Assembly (NCBI GenBank): GCA_009838735.1
Contig: VXQZ01000041.1
Coordinates: 1 to 64,000 of the forward strand
Source of the DNA: Chloroflexota bacterium
GTDB taxonomy: Bacteria; Chloroflexota; Dehalococcoidia; Bin125
Direction of reading: 5' to 3'
Length of the DNA: 64,000 bases
The translations under genes were made by a program, and so were the position numbers. This document shows positions 1 to 9,173 of this stretch, piece by piece (position 1 is the stretch's first letter; every line of letters starts with the position of its first letter). Under the pieces are notes generated by a model. That model searched no databases and had not been told where the DNA came from. It saw only the letters and a program-made list of their open reading frames with translations.

Positions 1-2620
1 CCGCGCGCGAGCGGCTGCCGCCACGGCGGCGCGGCGCGTTGTTCGTGTCGGGCTGGCGTTCTTCCTGTTCGCCGCCATCGTGGCGCGGCGAGCGCTCGCC
101 GCGCTGTCCCGAGGACTGTTGGCTCGATCCATCGCTCGATTGCTGGTTCTGGTCGCCGCCCTGCTGTTGCGCGGCGCCTCGGCGGCGACGTCTCCGCCGG
201 CGGCGAGGCTGGCCTTCCCGAGGCGGCGCTACGGCGGCTGAGCCCTCGTCGCCCGCTGCGGTGGAAACTGGCGTTGGAGCAACAGATTCGGCGGCTTCTG
301 GTTCGGAGGCGGCGACAGCCTCGGCGGGTTGCTCCGCGACGGCCGTCTCCACTGGCTCTGCCTCTGCCTCCACCTCGGCTGGTTCGGGCTCTCGAGCGAC
401 CCGAGGGCGGCGCTGGCGAGGCTCGCGCGGCTCTCTGGGCTCACGCGGCTCACGCTCCCGTCGCGGCGGGCGTTCGTCGCGGCCCCTACGCTCACGCGGT
501 TCGCGCGGTTCGCGCGGTTCTCGGGGACCAGAGTCGGTGTCGCCGTTGAGCAGGGCCTTGCGCGAGGCGTTGACCCGGCCGAGGTTGTCCACCTCAATCA
601 CGATGATTTGCATCTCGTCGCCGACGCTGACAACGTCCTCGACCTTGTCGACGCGGTAGTCGGCCAACTCGGAGATGTGGACCAGCGCGTCCTTGCCCGG
701 CACCATCTCGACGAAGGCGCCGAAGGGCAGGATGCGGACCACTTTGCCGGTGTAGATCTGGCCGGGTTCGATGTCGCGCGTCATGGCCGAGATGCGCTCG
801 AAGGCGGCCTCTCCCGAGGCCTGATCGACGGCGGTGATGAACACCGCGCCGTCGTCTTCGACCGAAATCTCGGCGCCCGTGTCGTCCTGCAGCGCGCGTA
901 TGTTGCGGCCGCCCGGACCGATCAACTGGCCAATCTTGTCCTGCGGCACATCGATCCGCAAGATGCGCGGGGCGTGCGGCGACATCTGCTCGCGCGGGGC
1001 CTCGATGCACTGGGTCATCACGTCCATGATTTCCAGTCGGGCGTCCCGGGCCTGATCGAGCGCGCGGGTCAGGATCTCGAGGTCAATGCCTTTGACCTTC
1101 ATGTCCATCTGCAGCGCCGTGACGCCGTCGCGAGACCCGGCGACCTTGAAGTCCATGTCACCGAGGTGGTCTTCCATCCCGACGATGTCGGTCAGGATGG
1201 CGACGTCATCCTCTTCCTTGATCAAACCCATCGCGATGCCCGCGATCGGCGTCTTGATCGGCACGCCGGCGTCCATCATCGAGAGCACGGAGGCGCAAAC
1301 GGAGGCCATTGAGGTGGAACCGTTGGACGCGAGCACCTCGGAGACGATCCGGATCGTGTATGGAAACTCCTCGAAGGGCGGCAGGATTGCGGCCATCGCA
1401 CGCTCACCGAGCATGCCGTGGCCGATGCTGCGCCTCGACGGGTTGCCCACGCGGCCGGTCTCGCCGGTCGAGAACGGCGGGAAGTTGTAGTGGTGCATGA
1501 AGCGCTTCGAGTCCTCGGGCGTGAGGTCATCGAGGCGCTGGGCCATGCCCGACCCGGCCAGCGTCGTGAAGCTGAGTACCTGGGTTTCGCCGCGCTGGAA
1601 GAGTCCCGAGCCGTGTGTGCGCGGGACGAGGTCCACCTCGGCAGATAGTGGTCGGAGGTCGGCGTGCCCGCGACCGTCGGCGCGGACGCCGTCGTCGAGG
1701 ATGCTGCGCCGCACGATTCGCTTCTCCAAGGCGTCGAACGCCTCCCGGTGCGCGTCAGCGTCGGCGTCTTCATCGAGGTTGTCGAGCAGCGACGCCTTGA
1801 CGGCGGCGCGTCGGGCATCGCGGTCGGCCTTGTCTTCCGCGTCGCGGAGGGCGGAGACCAGATCTGCTTCGACCCGCTCCTCGACTGCGGCGAGCACCTC
1901 GGTGTCAACCGACTGCGGGGTGAACTCGCGCTTGGCCGGCGCGACCTCGGAGGCGAGCGCCTCCTGCATCTCGCAGATCGTGGTGATCGCCTCCTGGCCG
2001 ATAGCCAGGGCCTCGACGAGGAGCGATTCCGGTACTTCGCCGGCTTCCGCCTCGACCATGGTGATGGCGTCCTTGGTGCCGGCGACGACGAGGTTGAGGT
2101 CGGAGGCCTCGAGTTCGGCAAACGTTGGCTGCAGCACCAGTTCGCCGTCGACATGGCCAATGCGCACCGAGGCGACCGGGCCATCAAAGGGGATGTCGGA
2201 GACGCAGAGTGCGGCCGAGGCAGCGATCGTGCCCAGCGTGTCGGGCGGGTTCTCCATGTCGACCGAGAAGATCGTGAGAATCAACTGCGTGTCGTCGTTG
2301 TAGCCCTTGGGGAACAGCGGACGGATGGGCCGGTCGGTCAGCCGCGCCGAGAGCACGGCGGTGGTGGTTGGTCGTCCTTCGCGGCGGAAGAACGATCCGG
2401 GAATTCGACCGGCGGCGTAGAGCCGCTCTTCGAACTCAACCGAGAGCGGGAAGAAGTCGATCCCGGGGCGCGGCTTGGAGGCCGTGGCGGTGCCGAGCAT
2501 CATCGTGTCGCCGTAGCGAATCGTGACCGCGCCGCCGGCCTGATGCGCGAGCTTGCCGGTCTCGATCGTGAGGGTCCGTCCGGCGATTTCCTGCTGGACG
2601 GTGCGAGTGGTGATTTCCAT
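1..2620 (-). CDS. pnp: Polyribonucleotide nucleotidyltransferase (PNPase), 3' end beyond window
   Basis: PNPase degrades RNA 3' to 5' by phosphorolysis and is a core part of RNA turnover. The minus-strand frame from ATG at 2620 is open to the left edge. It has two RNase PH domains ([12 protein letters not shown] and [12 protein letters not shown] lie in the second, catalytic one), then a KH domain ([14 protein letters not shown]) and an S1 domain ([19 protein letters not shown]) ending near residue 690. About 180 more residues follow inside the window: first Arg/Glu/Pro repeats of the REP type, then an acidic Ala/Glu stretch, an Arg run, and a Gln/Ser/Gly-rich tail. This is far longer than the usual 700-720 residues. 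rpsO lies just upstream, the classic rpsO-pnp order. The stop codon is not in the window. Confidence 0.97.
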   Translation of the reverse strand, partial: MEITTRTVQQEIAGRTLTIETGKLAHQAGGAVTIRYGDTMMLGTATASKPRPGIDFFPLSVEFEERLYAAGRIPGSFFRREGRPTTTAVLSARLTDRPIRPLFPKGYNDDTQLILTIFSVDMENPPDTLGTIAASAALCVSDIPFDGPVASVRIGHVDGELVLQPTFAELEASDLNLVVAGTKDAITMVEAEAGEVPESLLVEALAIGQEAITTICEMQEALASEVAPAKREFTPQSVDTEVLAAVEERVEADLVSALRDAEDKADRDARRAAVKASLLDNLDEDADADAHREAFDALEKRIVRRSILDDGVRADGRGHADLRPLSAEVDLVPRTHGSGLFQRGETQVLSFTTLAGSGMAQRLDDLTPEDSKRFMHHYNFPPFSTGETGRVGNPSRRSIGHGMLGERAMAAILPPFEEFPYTIRIVSEVLASNGSTSMASVCASVLSMMDAGVPIKTPIAGIAMGLIKEEDDVAILTDIVGMEDHLGDMDFKVAGSRDGVTALQMDMKVKGIDLEILTRALDQARDARLEIMDVMTQCIEAPREQMSPHAPRILRIDVPQDKIGQLIGPGGRNIRALQDDTGAEISVEDDGAVFITAVDQASGEAAFERISAMTRDIEPGQIYTGKVVRILPFGAFVEMVPGKDALVHISELADYRVDKVEDVVSVGDEMQIIVIEVDNLGRVNASRKALLNGDTDSGPREPREPREPRERRGRDERPPRREREPREPREPREPRQRRPRVAREPEPAEVEAEAEPVETAVAEQPAEAVAASEPEAAESVAPTPVSTAAGDEGSAAVAPPREGQPRRRRRRRRRGAAQQQGGDQNQQSSDGSSQQSSGQRGERSPRHDGGEQEERQPDTNNAPRRRGGSRSRA

Positions 2621-2707
2621 GGGGTGTAGCGTTCCTGTGCTTCCTTCTGCCTATCGAGTCTGCCGCCGTTTCCTCGACGACAGCCCTTCATTGATCTGCA
2701 ACGGCCG

Positions 2708-2720
2708 GCCCGTTTCGGGC
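2708..2720 (-). promoter_or_regulatory. Small hairpin in the rpsO-pnp intergenic leader
   Basis: GCCCG and CGGGC pair around a 3-nt loop in the 171-bp gap between rpsO and pnp. In many bacteria the pnp leader carries stem-loops that take part in autoregulation. Here only the short hairpin is seen and the role is inference. Confidence 0.3.
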
Positions 2721-2791
2721 GCGCGTCGGGCGCGTCGCTGAACTTCGTCCGAGACGGTCCACATCGCTGGCTCGGATCTGTTCGCCTCGCG

Positions 2792-3058
2792 TTAGCGGCG
2801 CAGACCCAGTTCGTTGATCAGCGCGGTGTATCGGTTGACATCCTCACGGTTGAGGTAGCGAAGCTGCCGCCGCCGCTGTCCAACGAGCTTCGTCAGCGCA
2901 CGGCGAGTGTGATAGTCGTGCCGATGTTCGCGCAGGTGATCGGTCAACCGTGAGATTCGCTGGGTCAGCTGGGCGATCTGAACCTCTGGCGATCCGGTGT
3001 CGGAGTCGTGTTGACCGAACTGCGCCGCAATGGCGGCCTTCTCATCCTTACTCAGCAT
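2792..3058 (-). CDS. rpsO: 30S ribosomal protein S15
   Basis: Primary 16S rRNA-binding protein of the small subunit, 88 residues, the normal family length. It starts MLSKDEKAAIAAQFG and contains the S15 signature region with GSPEVQIAQLT, HDYHTRRAL and LVGQRRRQLRYL. I chose the ATG at 3058 because family members begin at this point; an in-frame start 24 nt upstream (3082) would add eight residues with no homology. The sequence just upstream reads GGACAGGTGGACAGGTG, an SD-like direct repeat. It is followed by pnp on the same strand with a 171-bp gap. Confidence 0.97.
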   Translation of the reverse strand: MLSKDEKAAIAAQFGQHDSDTGSPEVQIAQLTQRISRLTDHLREHRHDYHTRRALTKLVGQRRRQLRYLNREDVNRYTALINELGLRR

Positions 3059-3278
3059 GTATGCACCTGTCCACCTGTCCACGTGGGGCCATCAGGCGAG
3101 TCTGCGCGAGGGGGCTGCCCTGTTCCCGGTGAGTACCAGGTTTCTTCGAGTCTGCCGGCGACTCTCCAAGCCGCCAGCTCCCCACCGCTTCGCTGCGTGG
3201 TCGTCTCGTTGCCTAGACGTTACCAGACTGTTCCGTGCTTCAGACGCCAGATCGGTCGCGTATGCGACACTGGGCGTC

Positions 3279-3623
3279 ATGGCCGTGCTGATGACCCATC
3301 CGATCATGATCGTGCGGGCGCGTCTCGATCCGACGGTGCTGCAGGAGTTCGAGGACTGGCATCGCCAGACGCACTTGCCGCACGTGCTCGAGATCCCGGG
3401 CATCGTCTCGGCATTTCGGGTGCGCGGTTCCGACCCGATCGCTGGGGCCCATTTGATGGGCTACACCTTCGAGGACGAGTCCGTCGTCCAGGGCGCGCTC
3501 TCCTCCGAAGAGGCGCAGGTCGCCCGCCGGGACTGGGACCACTGGGCCGACCAGGTCTACGAGCTCTCGGTCGAGATCTACGCGCCGCTCGCGCCGTTGC
3601 CAATCTTCCAGCACCACAACTGA
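3279..3623 (+). CDS. Small hypothetical protein, EthD/DUF4286-like dimeric alpha-beta barrel
   Basis: 114 residues starting MAVLMTHPIMIVRARLD. The sequence has the look of small ferredoxin-fold barrel proteins: an initial beta strand, then an amphipathic helix (LQEFEDWHRQTHLPHVLEIP), then a strand with Phe-Arg. The H-x5-H pattern in DWHRQTHLPHV recalls EthD-like and DUF4286 proteins, but I assign no reaction. The ORF is open 250 nt further upstream, but that part lies over rpsO on the opposite strand and is not protein-like; an alternative start is Met at 3291. It converges on the ferredoxin-thioredoxin reductase-like gene, with a perfect hairpin between the two. Confidence 0.65.
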   Translation: MAVLMTHPIMIVRARLDPTVLQEFEDWHRQTHLPHVLEIPGIVSAFRVRGSDPIAGAHLMGYTFEDESVVQGALSSEEAQVARRDWDHWADQVYELSVEIYAPLAPLPIFQHHN

Positions 3624-3676
3624 AGCACCGCCCCGCTCGGCCGATCCAGCTATCCGCGTTCAATCTCGCGCGCCGT

Positions 3677-3704
3677 CGTCATTCCCGCCTGCGCGGGAAT
3701 GACG
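3677..3704. terminator. Perfect inverted repeat between convergent genes
   Basis: The 12-bp arms CGTCATTCCCGC and GCGGGAATGACG flank CTGC. The repeat sits between the convergent genes ending at 3623 (+) and 3719 (-), so a bidirectional terminator role is natural. There is no T-run. The core is of the kind seen as dispersed REP-like repeats in many genomes, so it may be a repeat rather than a dedicated terminator. Confidence 0.6.
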
Positions 3705-3718
3705 GTTGAAATTATGCC

Positions 3719-4060
3719 TTACAGATCCAGCGCGACCTCGTCCTTGATCGCCGTCTTGCCCTCGGGCAGGGTGAAGAAGTTGCAGAAGCAGGTGCCTTCG
3801 AAGTCCACCAGGCCGTTGAGGACCGGTTCGCAGACGCAGATCGTGTCGTCGTTATTGGCCGGCTGACAGGGGCAGTAGAACTTGCCAAAGCGCATCCGCA
3901 TGTTGACGAAGTCTTCGATCGTCTGGTCGGCGTTCATCAGGATGTAGCCGCGCTCCTCGCAGAACTTGTCCGCGAGCTCGGTCATCTCGGCGCGGTACTG
4001 GTCGCGCAGGGCCCGTTCTTCCTCTTCCGGCAGGTCAGTCAGGCGTTCGAACTCGGCCAT
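3719..4060 (-). CDS. Ferredoxin-thioredoxin reductase catalytic chain-like protein
   Basis: 113 residues. Ferredoxin-thioredoxin reductase uses a 4Fe-4S cluster next to a redox disulfide to pass electrons from ferredoxin to thioredoxin. Three CxC motifs are visible: CPC at 63-65, CVC at 75-77 and CFC at 91-93, plus Cys34. This matches the family plan (CPC, CPC, CHC), although the spacing differs from plant enzymes, with 9 and 13 residues between motifs here. The start MAEFERLTD has AAGGA about 8 nt upstream; the open frame continues upstream into pepA without a good start. It lies directly downstream of pepA on the same strand. No ferredoxin or thioredoxin gene is in the window. Confidence 0.8.
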   Translation of the reverse strand: MAEFERLTDLPEEEERALRDQYRAEMTELADKFCEERGYILMNADQTIEDFVNMRMRFGKFYCPCQPANNDDTICVCEPVLNGLVDFEGTCFCNFFTLPEGKTAIKDEVALDL

Positions 4061-4097
4061 GACGCGTCCTTTTCCCCATTGCTCAGCTCTCTCCAGT

Positions 4098-5594
4098 TTA
4101 GGCGGACGCCTCGGCCCGGGCGGCGGCGAAGCGCACCAGGGAGCGGACAGGCACGCCCGATGCGCCCTTGACCTGCGTGCCGCGGGTCTTTGACGCGTCG
4201 TCGGTGCCGGCCATGTCGAGGTGCGCCCAGGGCGTGTCACCGGCAAAGCGGGCCAGGAACTTGGCGGCCGTGATCGCACCGGCCAGGCGGCCTCCGGTGT
4301 TTTTGACATCGGCCACCTGGCTGCGGATCTGATCGTCGTACTCGGGGAACATCGGCAGTTGCCAGAACTTCTCACCGGCTCGTTTGCCGGCCTCGATGAC
4401 TTCGGCCGCAAGGTCGTCGTCATTGGCCATGACGCCCGTGGCGACGTCGCCCAGCGCGACCGCCACGGCCCCGGTCAGGGTGGCCACGTCGATCAGCGGG
4501 GAGAGTCCGAGGTGGTTGGCATAGGAGAGCGCGTCGGCCAAGACGAGGCGGCCTTCGGCGTCGGTGTTGATCACCTCGATGGTCGCGCCGTTCATTGCGG
4601 TGAGCAGGTCGCCGGGCTTGATTGCGTTGCCGCCGGGCATGTTCTCGGTGCAGGGCGCGAGCGCGGTCACGTTGATCGGCAGCTTGAGGTCGGCGATGGC
4701 GCCCATGGACGCGACGACCGCCGCGGCCCCTGACATGTCCTGCTTCATCGCCTCCATGTTGGCGGCGGGCTTGATCGAGATGCCGCCGGTGTCGAACGTG
4801 ATGCCCTTGCCGCAGTAGCCGAGGCCGGGCTCATCGGCTCCGCCGCGGTGGCGCAAGATCAGGAACTTGGCCGGCTGGTGCGAGCCTTTGGCGACGCCAA
4901 GGAACGATCCCATGCCCAGTTCGGCGGCGGTCGCTTCGTCCATCACCTCGATCTCGACATCGTGATCGGCCGCCCAGGCTTCGGCCCGATTGGCCAGTTC
5001 CGTCGGAGTCAGCAGATTGGACGGTTCGTTGGCCAGATCGCGGGCAAAGTTGGCCGCGCCGGCCAGCGAGCGACCGTGCGGAATCCCCGCCTCGACGCCG
5101 GCGACATTCTGAGAATGCAGCGATACGCGTTCGAGCACGTTCGGCACCTTCTTCGGCGACTGATGCCGGTCGAAGCGGTACAGCCCGAGGTCGAGACCTT
5201 CGCAGATGGCTCCGGCGATCTCCTCGGTGGTGAATCCGCACTCTTCGCCGTCCACGGCGACAGCAAGCGCGCCGGATGAGAGCGAGCGCGCCTTGCGCGC
5301 GCCGTTGGCGGCGGCGTGACGGATCTCGTCGAGTCCCATCTTCTCGGCCGGTCCGAGTCCGGCGATCACGACGCGGGAGGTCTCGGTCTTGCCAAACGTA
5401 TGCACGACGACGGTTTCGTTGACTGAGCCTGACAACTCGCCGGATTTGACGAGCGGCGCCAGGCCGCCGTCAAGCGCCTCGTTGAGCTGGCGCAGCGCGC
5501 CGCCATCGAGGATGTCGTCGTCCTTTGTCGCGAAGATCAGCAGGTGGTCGGCGGCGGCGTCAAGCGCGGGCGTGCCGCTAGCGGTGATATCCAT
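4098..5594 (-). CDS. pepA: Leucyl aminopeptidase, family M17
   Basis: Cytosolic di-metal aminopeptidase that releases N-terminal residues, 498 residues, normal length. The C-terminal catalytic domain shows GKGITFDTGGISIKPA, MKQDMSGAAAVVASM and the M17 signature NTDAEGRLVLADAL, which supply the two-metal ligands (Lys, Asp, Asp, Glu) and the catalytic Arg. The N-terminal 180 residues are the more variable macro-like domain. ATG at 5594 is the first start of the frame. The ferredoxin-thioredoxin reductase-like gene follows 37 bp downstream. Confidence 0.96.
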   Translation of the reverse strand: MDITASGTPALDAAADHLLIFATKDDDILDGGALRQLNEALDGGLAPLVKSGELSGSVNETVVVHTFGKTETSRVVIAGLGPAEKMGLDEIRHAAANGARKARSLSSGALAVAVDGEECGFTTEEIAGAICEGLDLGLYRFDRHQSPKKVPNVLERVSLHSQNVAGVEAGIPHGRSLAGAANFARDLANEPSNLLTPTELANRAEAWAADHDVEIEVMDEATAAELGMGSFLGVAKGSHQPAKFLILRHRGGADEPGLGYCGKGITFDTGGISIKPAANMEAMKQDMSGAAAVVASMGAIADLKLPINVTALAPCTENMPGGNAIKPGDLLTAMNGATIEVINTDAEGRLVLADALSYANHLGLSPLIDVATLTGAVAVALGDVATGVMANDDDLAAEVIEAGKRAGEKFWQLPMFPEYDDQIRSQVADVKNTGGRLAGAITAAKFLARFAGDTPWAHLDMAGTDDASKTRGTQVKGASGVPVRSLVRFAAARAEASA

Positions 5595-5709
5595 GGGGTC
5601 TCTCAGCAGGTCTCTAGAGGAACTGGGCCTGAATGGAACGGAACAATGCAGATCATCCTAGCGACCGCCCAGATGCATCAGGGTGTGTGGCGGGGAATAA
5701 CGTGGCGAA

Positions 5710-6423
5710 ATGCGAGATTTCCTGCGCGAACTGGTGGCCGTCGCGGTGGCAGCGCTGGTCTATTACCTGGTTCGCGGCGCCGTCTCCGATCGTGCCGAAG
5801 AGGCATTCCAGCGCGGACGGGACATCCTCGACCTGGAGCAGCGCCTCCGGCTCGACTGGGAGACAGCGATCCAAGAGGCGATCCTCGGATCGAACGCCCT
5901 GATCGATTTCGCCAACGGCACGTACTTCTGGGGGCACATGCCGCTGCTGATCGTGCTCGCGGTCTGGCTCTGGCGGTCGCACCGGACGATCTGGCGCACG
6001 TTCCGCAACGCGTTGCTGGTCTCGGCCGCCGTGGGGATGGTCTGCTACTTCCTCTTCCCCACCGCGCCGCCGCGCCTGATGCCTGAACTGGGCTATATCG
6101 ACACGCTGGCACTCCGCGCGGCGCCCGCCTACCAGGCGCAGGAGGTCGGCCTGTTTGTCAACCCCTACGCGGCATTGCCCTCGCTGCACGTCGGCTGGGC
6201 GCTGCTGGCCGGTCTGGCGGTCTGGCAGACCTCGAGGCATCCGCTCATGCGAGCGTTCGCGGTCGCTATTCCGCTGTCGCAGAGCTGGGCCGTCGTGGCG
6301 ACGGCCAACCATTGGACCCTGGACGCCTTCGCCGGCATTGCCGTCTGCGCGATCGCCTGGTTGATCGTCGCGCTCAGCCATAGGCTGAGCTTCAGAACGC
6401 CGATCCAGTTCGACAGAGGTTGA
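5710..6423 (+). CDS. PAP2-superfamily membrane phosphatase (inositolphosphotransferase-like)
   Basis: 237 residues with about five or six hydrophobic segments. The phosphatase motifs PSLH (157-160) and ATANHWTLDAFAG (His201, Asp205) match the C-terminal PAP2 motifs of the Aur1/inositolphosphotransferase-like branch. Family members remove or transfer phosphate on lipid substrates at the membrane; the substrate here is unknown. The stop at 6421-6423 lies 2 bp before the ATG of the next gene, which suggests co-translation. Confidence 0.85.
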   Translation: MRDFLRELVAVAVAALVYYLVRGAVSDRAEEAFQRGRDILDLEQRLRLDWETAIQEAILGSNALIDFANGTYFWGHMPLLIVLAVWLWRSHRTIWRTFRNALLVSAAVGMVCYFLFPTAPPRLMPELGYIDTLALRAAPAYQAQEVGLFVNPYAALPSLHVGWALLAGLAVWQTSRHPLMRAFAVAIPLSQSWAVVATANHWTLDAFAGIAVCAIAWLIVALSHRLSFRTPIQFDRG

Positions 6424-6425
6424 CC

Positions 6426-6740
6426 ATGCAGATTGTGACGACGGAATCCGTACCGAACCAGGAGATTGCCGAAGTGTTGGGTCTGGTCAGCGCCAACAGC
6501 GTGCGCTCTCGGAATGTTGGGCGGGACATCCTGGCCGGGATCAAGAGTCTGTTCGGCGGAGAGATTCACGCCTACACCAAGCTGATGAGCGACACGCGAG
6601 TGCAGGTCCTGGAGAAGCTGGAAGACTCGGCTAGCGCCATGGGCGCCGACGCCATCGTGTGCACCCGGATGATGTCCTCCGATGTCGGACAGAACATGGC
6701 CGAGGTCTACATGTACGGCACAGCGGTCAAGTTGAAGTAG
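6426..6740 (+). CDS. YbjQ/UPF0145 family protein
   Basis: 104 residues, the usual length for this family. It starts MQIVTTESVPNQEI and has the conserved SRNVGRDILAGIKSLFGGE and GADAIVCTRMMSS segments. YbjQ proteins form small beta-rich oligomers of unknown function, sometimes called heavy-metal-binding domains. AGAGG at 6415-6419 is spaced 6 nt from the ATG, which favours ATG at 6426 over the TTG two codons earlier. It is probably co-transcribed with the PAP2 gene. Confidence 0.85.
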   Translation: MQIVTTESVPNQEIAEVLGLVSANSVRSRNVGRDILAGIKSLFGGEIHAYTKLMSDTRVQVLEKLEDSASAMGADAIVCTRMMSSDVGQNMAEVYMYGTAVKLK

Positions 6741-6760
6741 CGGACTCCAGGCAGTGGGCC

Positions 6761-8008
6761 CTAGTCAGCCCGAACCGGCCACTCGGGATGCGACTTCAGC
6801 CGTTCCAGGATGGCCACGCCGACGTCGTATTTGTGTAACAGCGGCAGACGCTCCGGCTCTCCCGACGCATCGATCAGCACGACGCGATTCGTGTCGACCT
6901 GGAAGCCGGCGTCGGACTGAGTGACGTCGTTGGCGGCAATGAAGGCGAGGCCTTTCTTCTCGATCTTGGCCCTAGCGTTTTCGATCAGGTCGTCGGTCTC
7001 GGCGGCGAACCCAACCTTGAGTAGGTGTGGCGCGTCAATCGAGGCGATCACGTCGGGATTCTCAACCATCTCCAGCGTCATCCCTTCCTCATCCGCGTCC
7101 TGTTTCTTGAGTTTCGACTCGGCCGCTTCCACCGGCCGGTAGTCGGCCACCGCGGCCGCCATGACCAGGGCGTTCGCTCCGCGGGCGGCGTTCTTGATCT
7201 CTTGCTGCATCTCGACCGCCGTGCCCACGCTGCGCACGACGATGCCATAGCGGCCGTCGGGCGGCGCCTGCGTCGTGATCAATGTGACCGCTGCGCCCTG
7301 GTCTCGGGCAGCCTCAGCAACGGCGACGCCCATTTTGCCGCTGGAGTGATTGCCGACGAAGCGGACCGGATCGATCGGCTCTCGCGTACCGCCGGCCGTG
7401 ACGATGACGTGTCGACCACGCAGGTCACCCACGGTTCGCCCGATGGCCGAGCGCACGGCGGCGGCCAACTCGATCGGTTCGATCAGACGCCCCAGGCCGC
7501 GCCCGCCCGAGGCGAGCCGCCCAATCGCCGGACCGGCAATGAACGTGCCGCGCGCCTTGAGCAGTTCGAGGTTGGCCTGCACCGAGGGCTGGGCGTACAT
7601 CACCGAGTCCATCGCCGGTGCGACGACCAGGGGCGCGCTGGTCGCCAGGGCTGTGAGCGTGACCGGGTTGTCGCCGATGCCCTGGGCCAGCTTGGCGATC
7701 GTCGTCGCCGATGCCGGGGCGACCAGCATGGCATCCGCGCGGCGGCCCATCGCCACGTGCTGCTCGGCGGGCGCCGACGGATCCCACAGATCGGCCGCCA
7801 CTTCTCCCTTGACCAGCGAGCGGAACGTCAACGGCGGAATGAAGCGCGCTGCCGACGGAGTCAGCGCGACATCGACGACGGCTCCGGCGTCTTCCAGCCG
7901 GCGCGCCGCCTCGACGCTCTTGTACGCGGAGATGGAGCCGGTGACGCCCAGTGTGACCCGCCGGCCGCCGAGCGGCTGCGGCGCCGGAACATCGCCGCCG
8001 CTGCTCAT
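6761..8008 (-). CDS. coaBC: Bifunctional phosphopantothenoylcysteine decarboxylase / phosphopantothenate-cysteine ligase
   Basis: Carries out two consecutive steps of coenzyme A synthesis, 415 residues. The N-terminal flavin-dependent CoaC domain starts with LGVTGSISAYKSVEAARRL and has the His in EQHVAMGRRADAML. The C-terminal CoaB domain starts at GRHVIVTAGGTREPIDPVR and has FVGNHSSGKMGVAVAEAA. Two CoaC motifs are altered: the usual PASANT reads PASATT and the usual PAMN-x-x-M reads PAMDSVM, so both conserved Asn residues are replaced. The start overlaps the coaX stop as ATGA, which indicates translational coupling of two CoA-pathway genes. Confidence 0.95.
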   Translation of the reverse strand: MSSGGDVPAPQPLGGRRVTLGVTGSISAYKSVEAARRLEDAGAVVDVALTPSAARFIPPLTFRSLVKGEVAADLWDPSAPAEQHVAMGRRADAMLVAPASATTIAKLAQGIGDNPVTLTALATSAPLVVAPAMDSVMYAQPSVQANLELLKARGTFIAGPAIGRLASGGRGLGRLIEPIELAAAVRSAIGRTVGDLRGRHVIVTAGGTREPIDPVRFVGNHSSGKMGVAVAEAARDQGAAVTLITTQAPPDGRYGIVVRSVGTAVEMQQEIKNAARGANALVMAAAVADYRPVEAAESKLKKQDADEEGMTLEMVENPDVIASIDAPHLLKVGFAAETDDLIENARAKIEKKGLAFIAANDVTQSDAGFQVDTNRVVLIDASGEPERLPLLHKYDVGVAILERLKSHPEWPVRAD

Positions 8009-8781
8009 GGAGTGCCTTCAGCGTTGAAGTAGTACAGCTCGCGCAGGCCCCAGAGAATCAGGTCCTCGTCGACGATGTCCAGGATGTCCGTCTCCTCGGC
8101 GATGCGCGGCGCCCAGCCGCCGGTCGCGACGACGCGGGCGTCGCCAAGTTCCTGACGGAAGCGGGCGATGATCCCCTCCACGAGTCCGACATATCCGAAC
8201 AGGATCCCGCTCTGCAGTGCCGTTTCGGTGCGCGTCCCGATCGCCGCGGGCGGGCGATCCAGGTCAATCCGCGCCAGCCGGCTGGCGCGGTCGAACAGCG
8301 CCTCGGTGGAAATGCCGATCCCGGGCGAAATCGCGCCGCCGATGTAAACGCCGTGCTCGTTGATCGCGTCAAACACGGTGGCCGTGCCAAAGTCGACGAC
8401 GATCAGCGGCGGCGGTCCGTATCTGGACAGCGCCGCCACCGCGTCGACGATGCGGTCAGCGCCGAGCTCCTCGGTGTGTTCGATCCCGATCCGAACTGGC
8501 TTGCGCATGTGCGGGGACACCAGCAAGGGCTCGGTGCGCAGGAACTTGCGGCAGACATCCTGGAACACCGGGGCGAGAGCGGGCACGACCGATGAAATGA
8601 TGGCGCCGTCGATCTGGGCGATCTGGATTCCCTCGTAACGCAGCAACGAGGCGACGAAGATGCCATATTCATCGGACAGCCGGTCGTGCTGCGTCGCCAG
8701 ACGCCAAGTATGGACAATTTTACGGTCGTTAAACACACCGATCTGAAGGGTCGTGTTGCCGATGTCGATGGCGATCAACAA
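8005..8781 (-). CDS. coaX: Type III pantothenate kinase
   Basis: Phosphorylates pantothenate, the first step of CoA synthesis, 258 residues. ASKHA-fold motifs are present: LIAIDIGNTTLQIGVF at the N-terminus (phosphate loop), GADRIVDAVAALSRYG, VVDFGTATVFDAI and GGAISPGIGISTEALF. Length and motif order are typical. The stop overlaps the coaBC start by 4 nt. The gene is transcribed away from dnaA; the 392-bp gap to dnaA must hold the promoters of both. Confidence 0.96.
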   Translation of the reverse strand: MLIAIDIGNTTLQIGVFNDRKIVHTWRLATQHDRLSDEYGIFVASLLRYEGIQIAQIDGAIISSVVPALAPVFQDVCRKFLRTEPLLVSPHMRKPVRIGIEHTEELGADRIVDAVAALSRYGPPPLIVVDFGTATVFDAINEHGVYIGGAISPGIGISTEALFDRASRLARIDLDRPPAAIGTRTETALQSGILFGYVGLVEGIIARFRQELGDARVVATGGWAPRIAEETDILDIVDEDLILWGLRELYYFNAEGTP

Positions 8782-9173
8782 GGCGATTCGTCCTTCCCGA
8801 CGCGCCAGCGGATCGCGAACCTTGCTGGCGCAGAGCAGCGCGATCGTCTCGCGACGTCACTATCTCGCGCATTCTACGCAAGATCGGCTTCTGCCATTCC
8901 GGCGGGGCATTTGTCCGGACGCAGGCGGAGCAGAATCGACAGAACGAGCGTTGTCAAGACGCCGCCCTGTGCTCGTGGATGAGTCGGGGAAAATGTGGAA
9001 AGATATCTGGTCAGGCTCGGTCCGGGGCCAGTTCTTCCACTTGCTGTTGTGCGCGCAGATGCTGGTTAGTATGTTCCCTCAAGCAGCCCATCTCTTGAGC
9101 GGCGAATCCGGTCAGCCCGACAGGGCATCCACTTCGCTTGCAGCGGTCTTTTCCATAAGGAGGCGACAGCGGC
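8782..9173. promoter_or_regulatory. Divergent coaX-dnaA intergenic region
   Basis: 392 bp without a supported gene, between coaX (minus) and dnaA (plus). It contains two sites that match the DnaA box TTATCCACA at 7 of 9 positions on the minus strand, near 8975 (CGTGGATGA) and 8994 (TGTGGAAAG), spaced about 20 bp. Autoregulation of dnaA through such boxes is common. A clear AAGGAGG ribosome binding site at 9157-9163 precedes the dnaA ATG. I see no convincing -35/-10 pair. Confidence 0.45.

Noticed and set aside
329..1312. Long plus-strand ORF opposite pnp
   Set aside because: It is the antisense of PNPase KH/S1 and RNase PH domains in GC-rich DNA and shows no protein family of its own.
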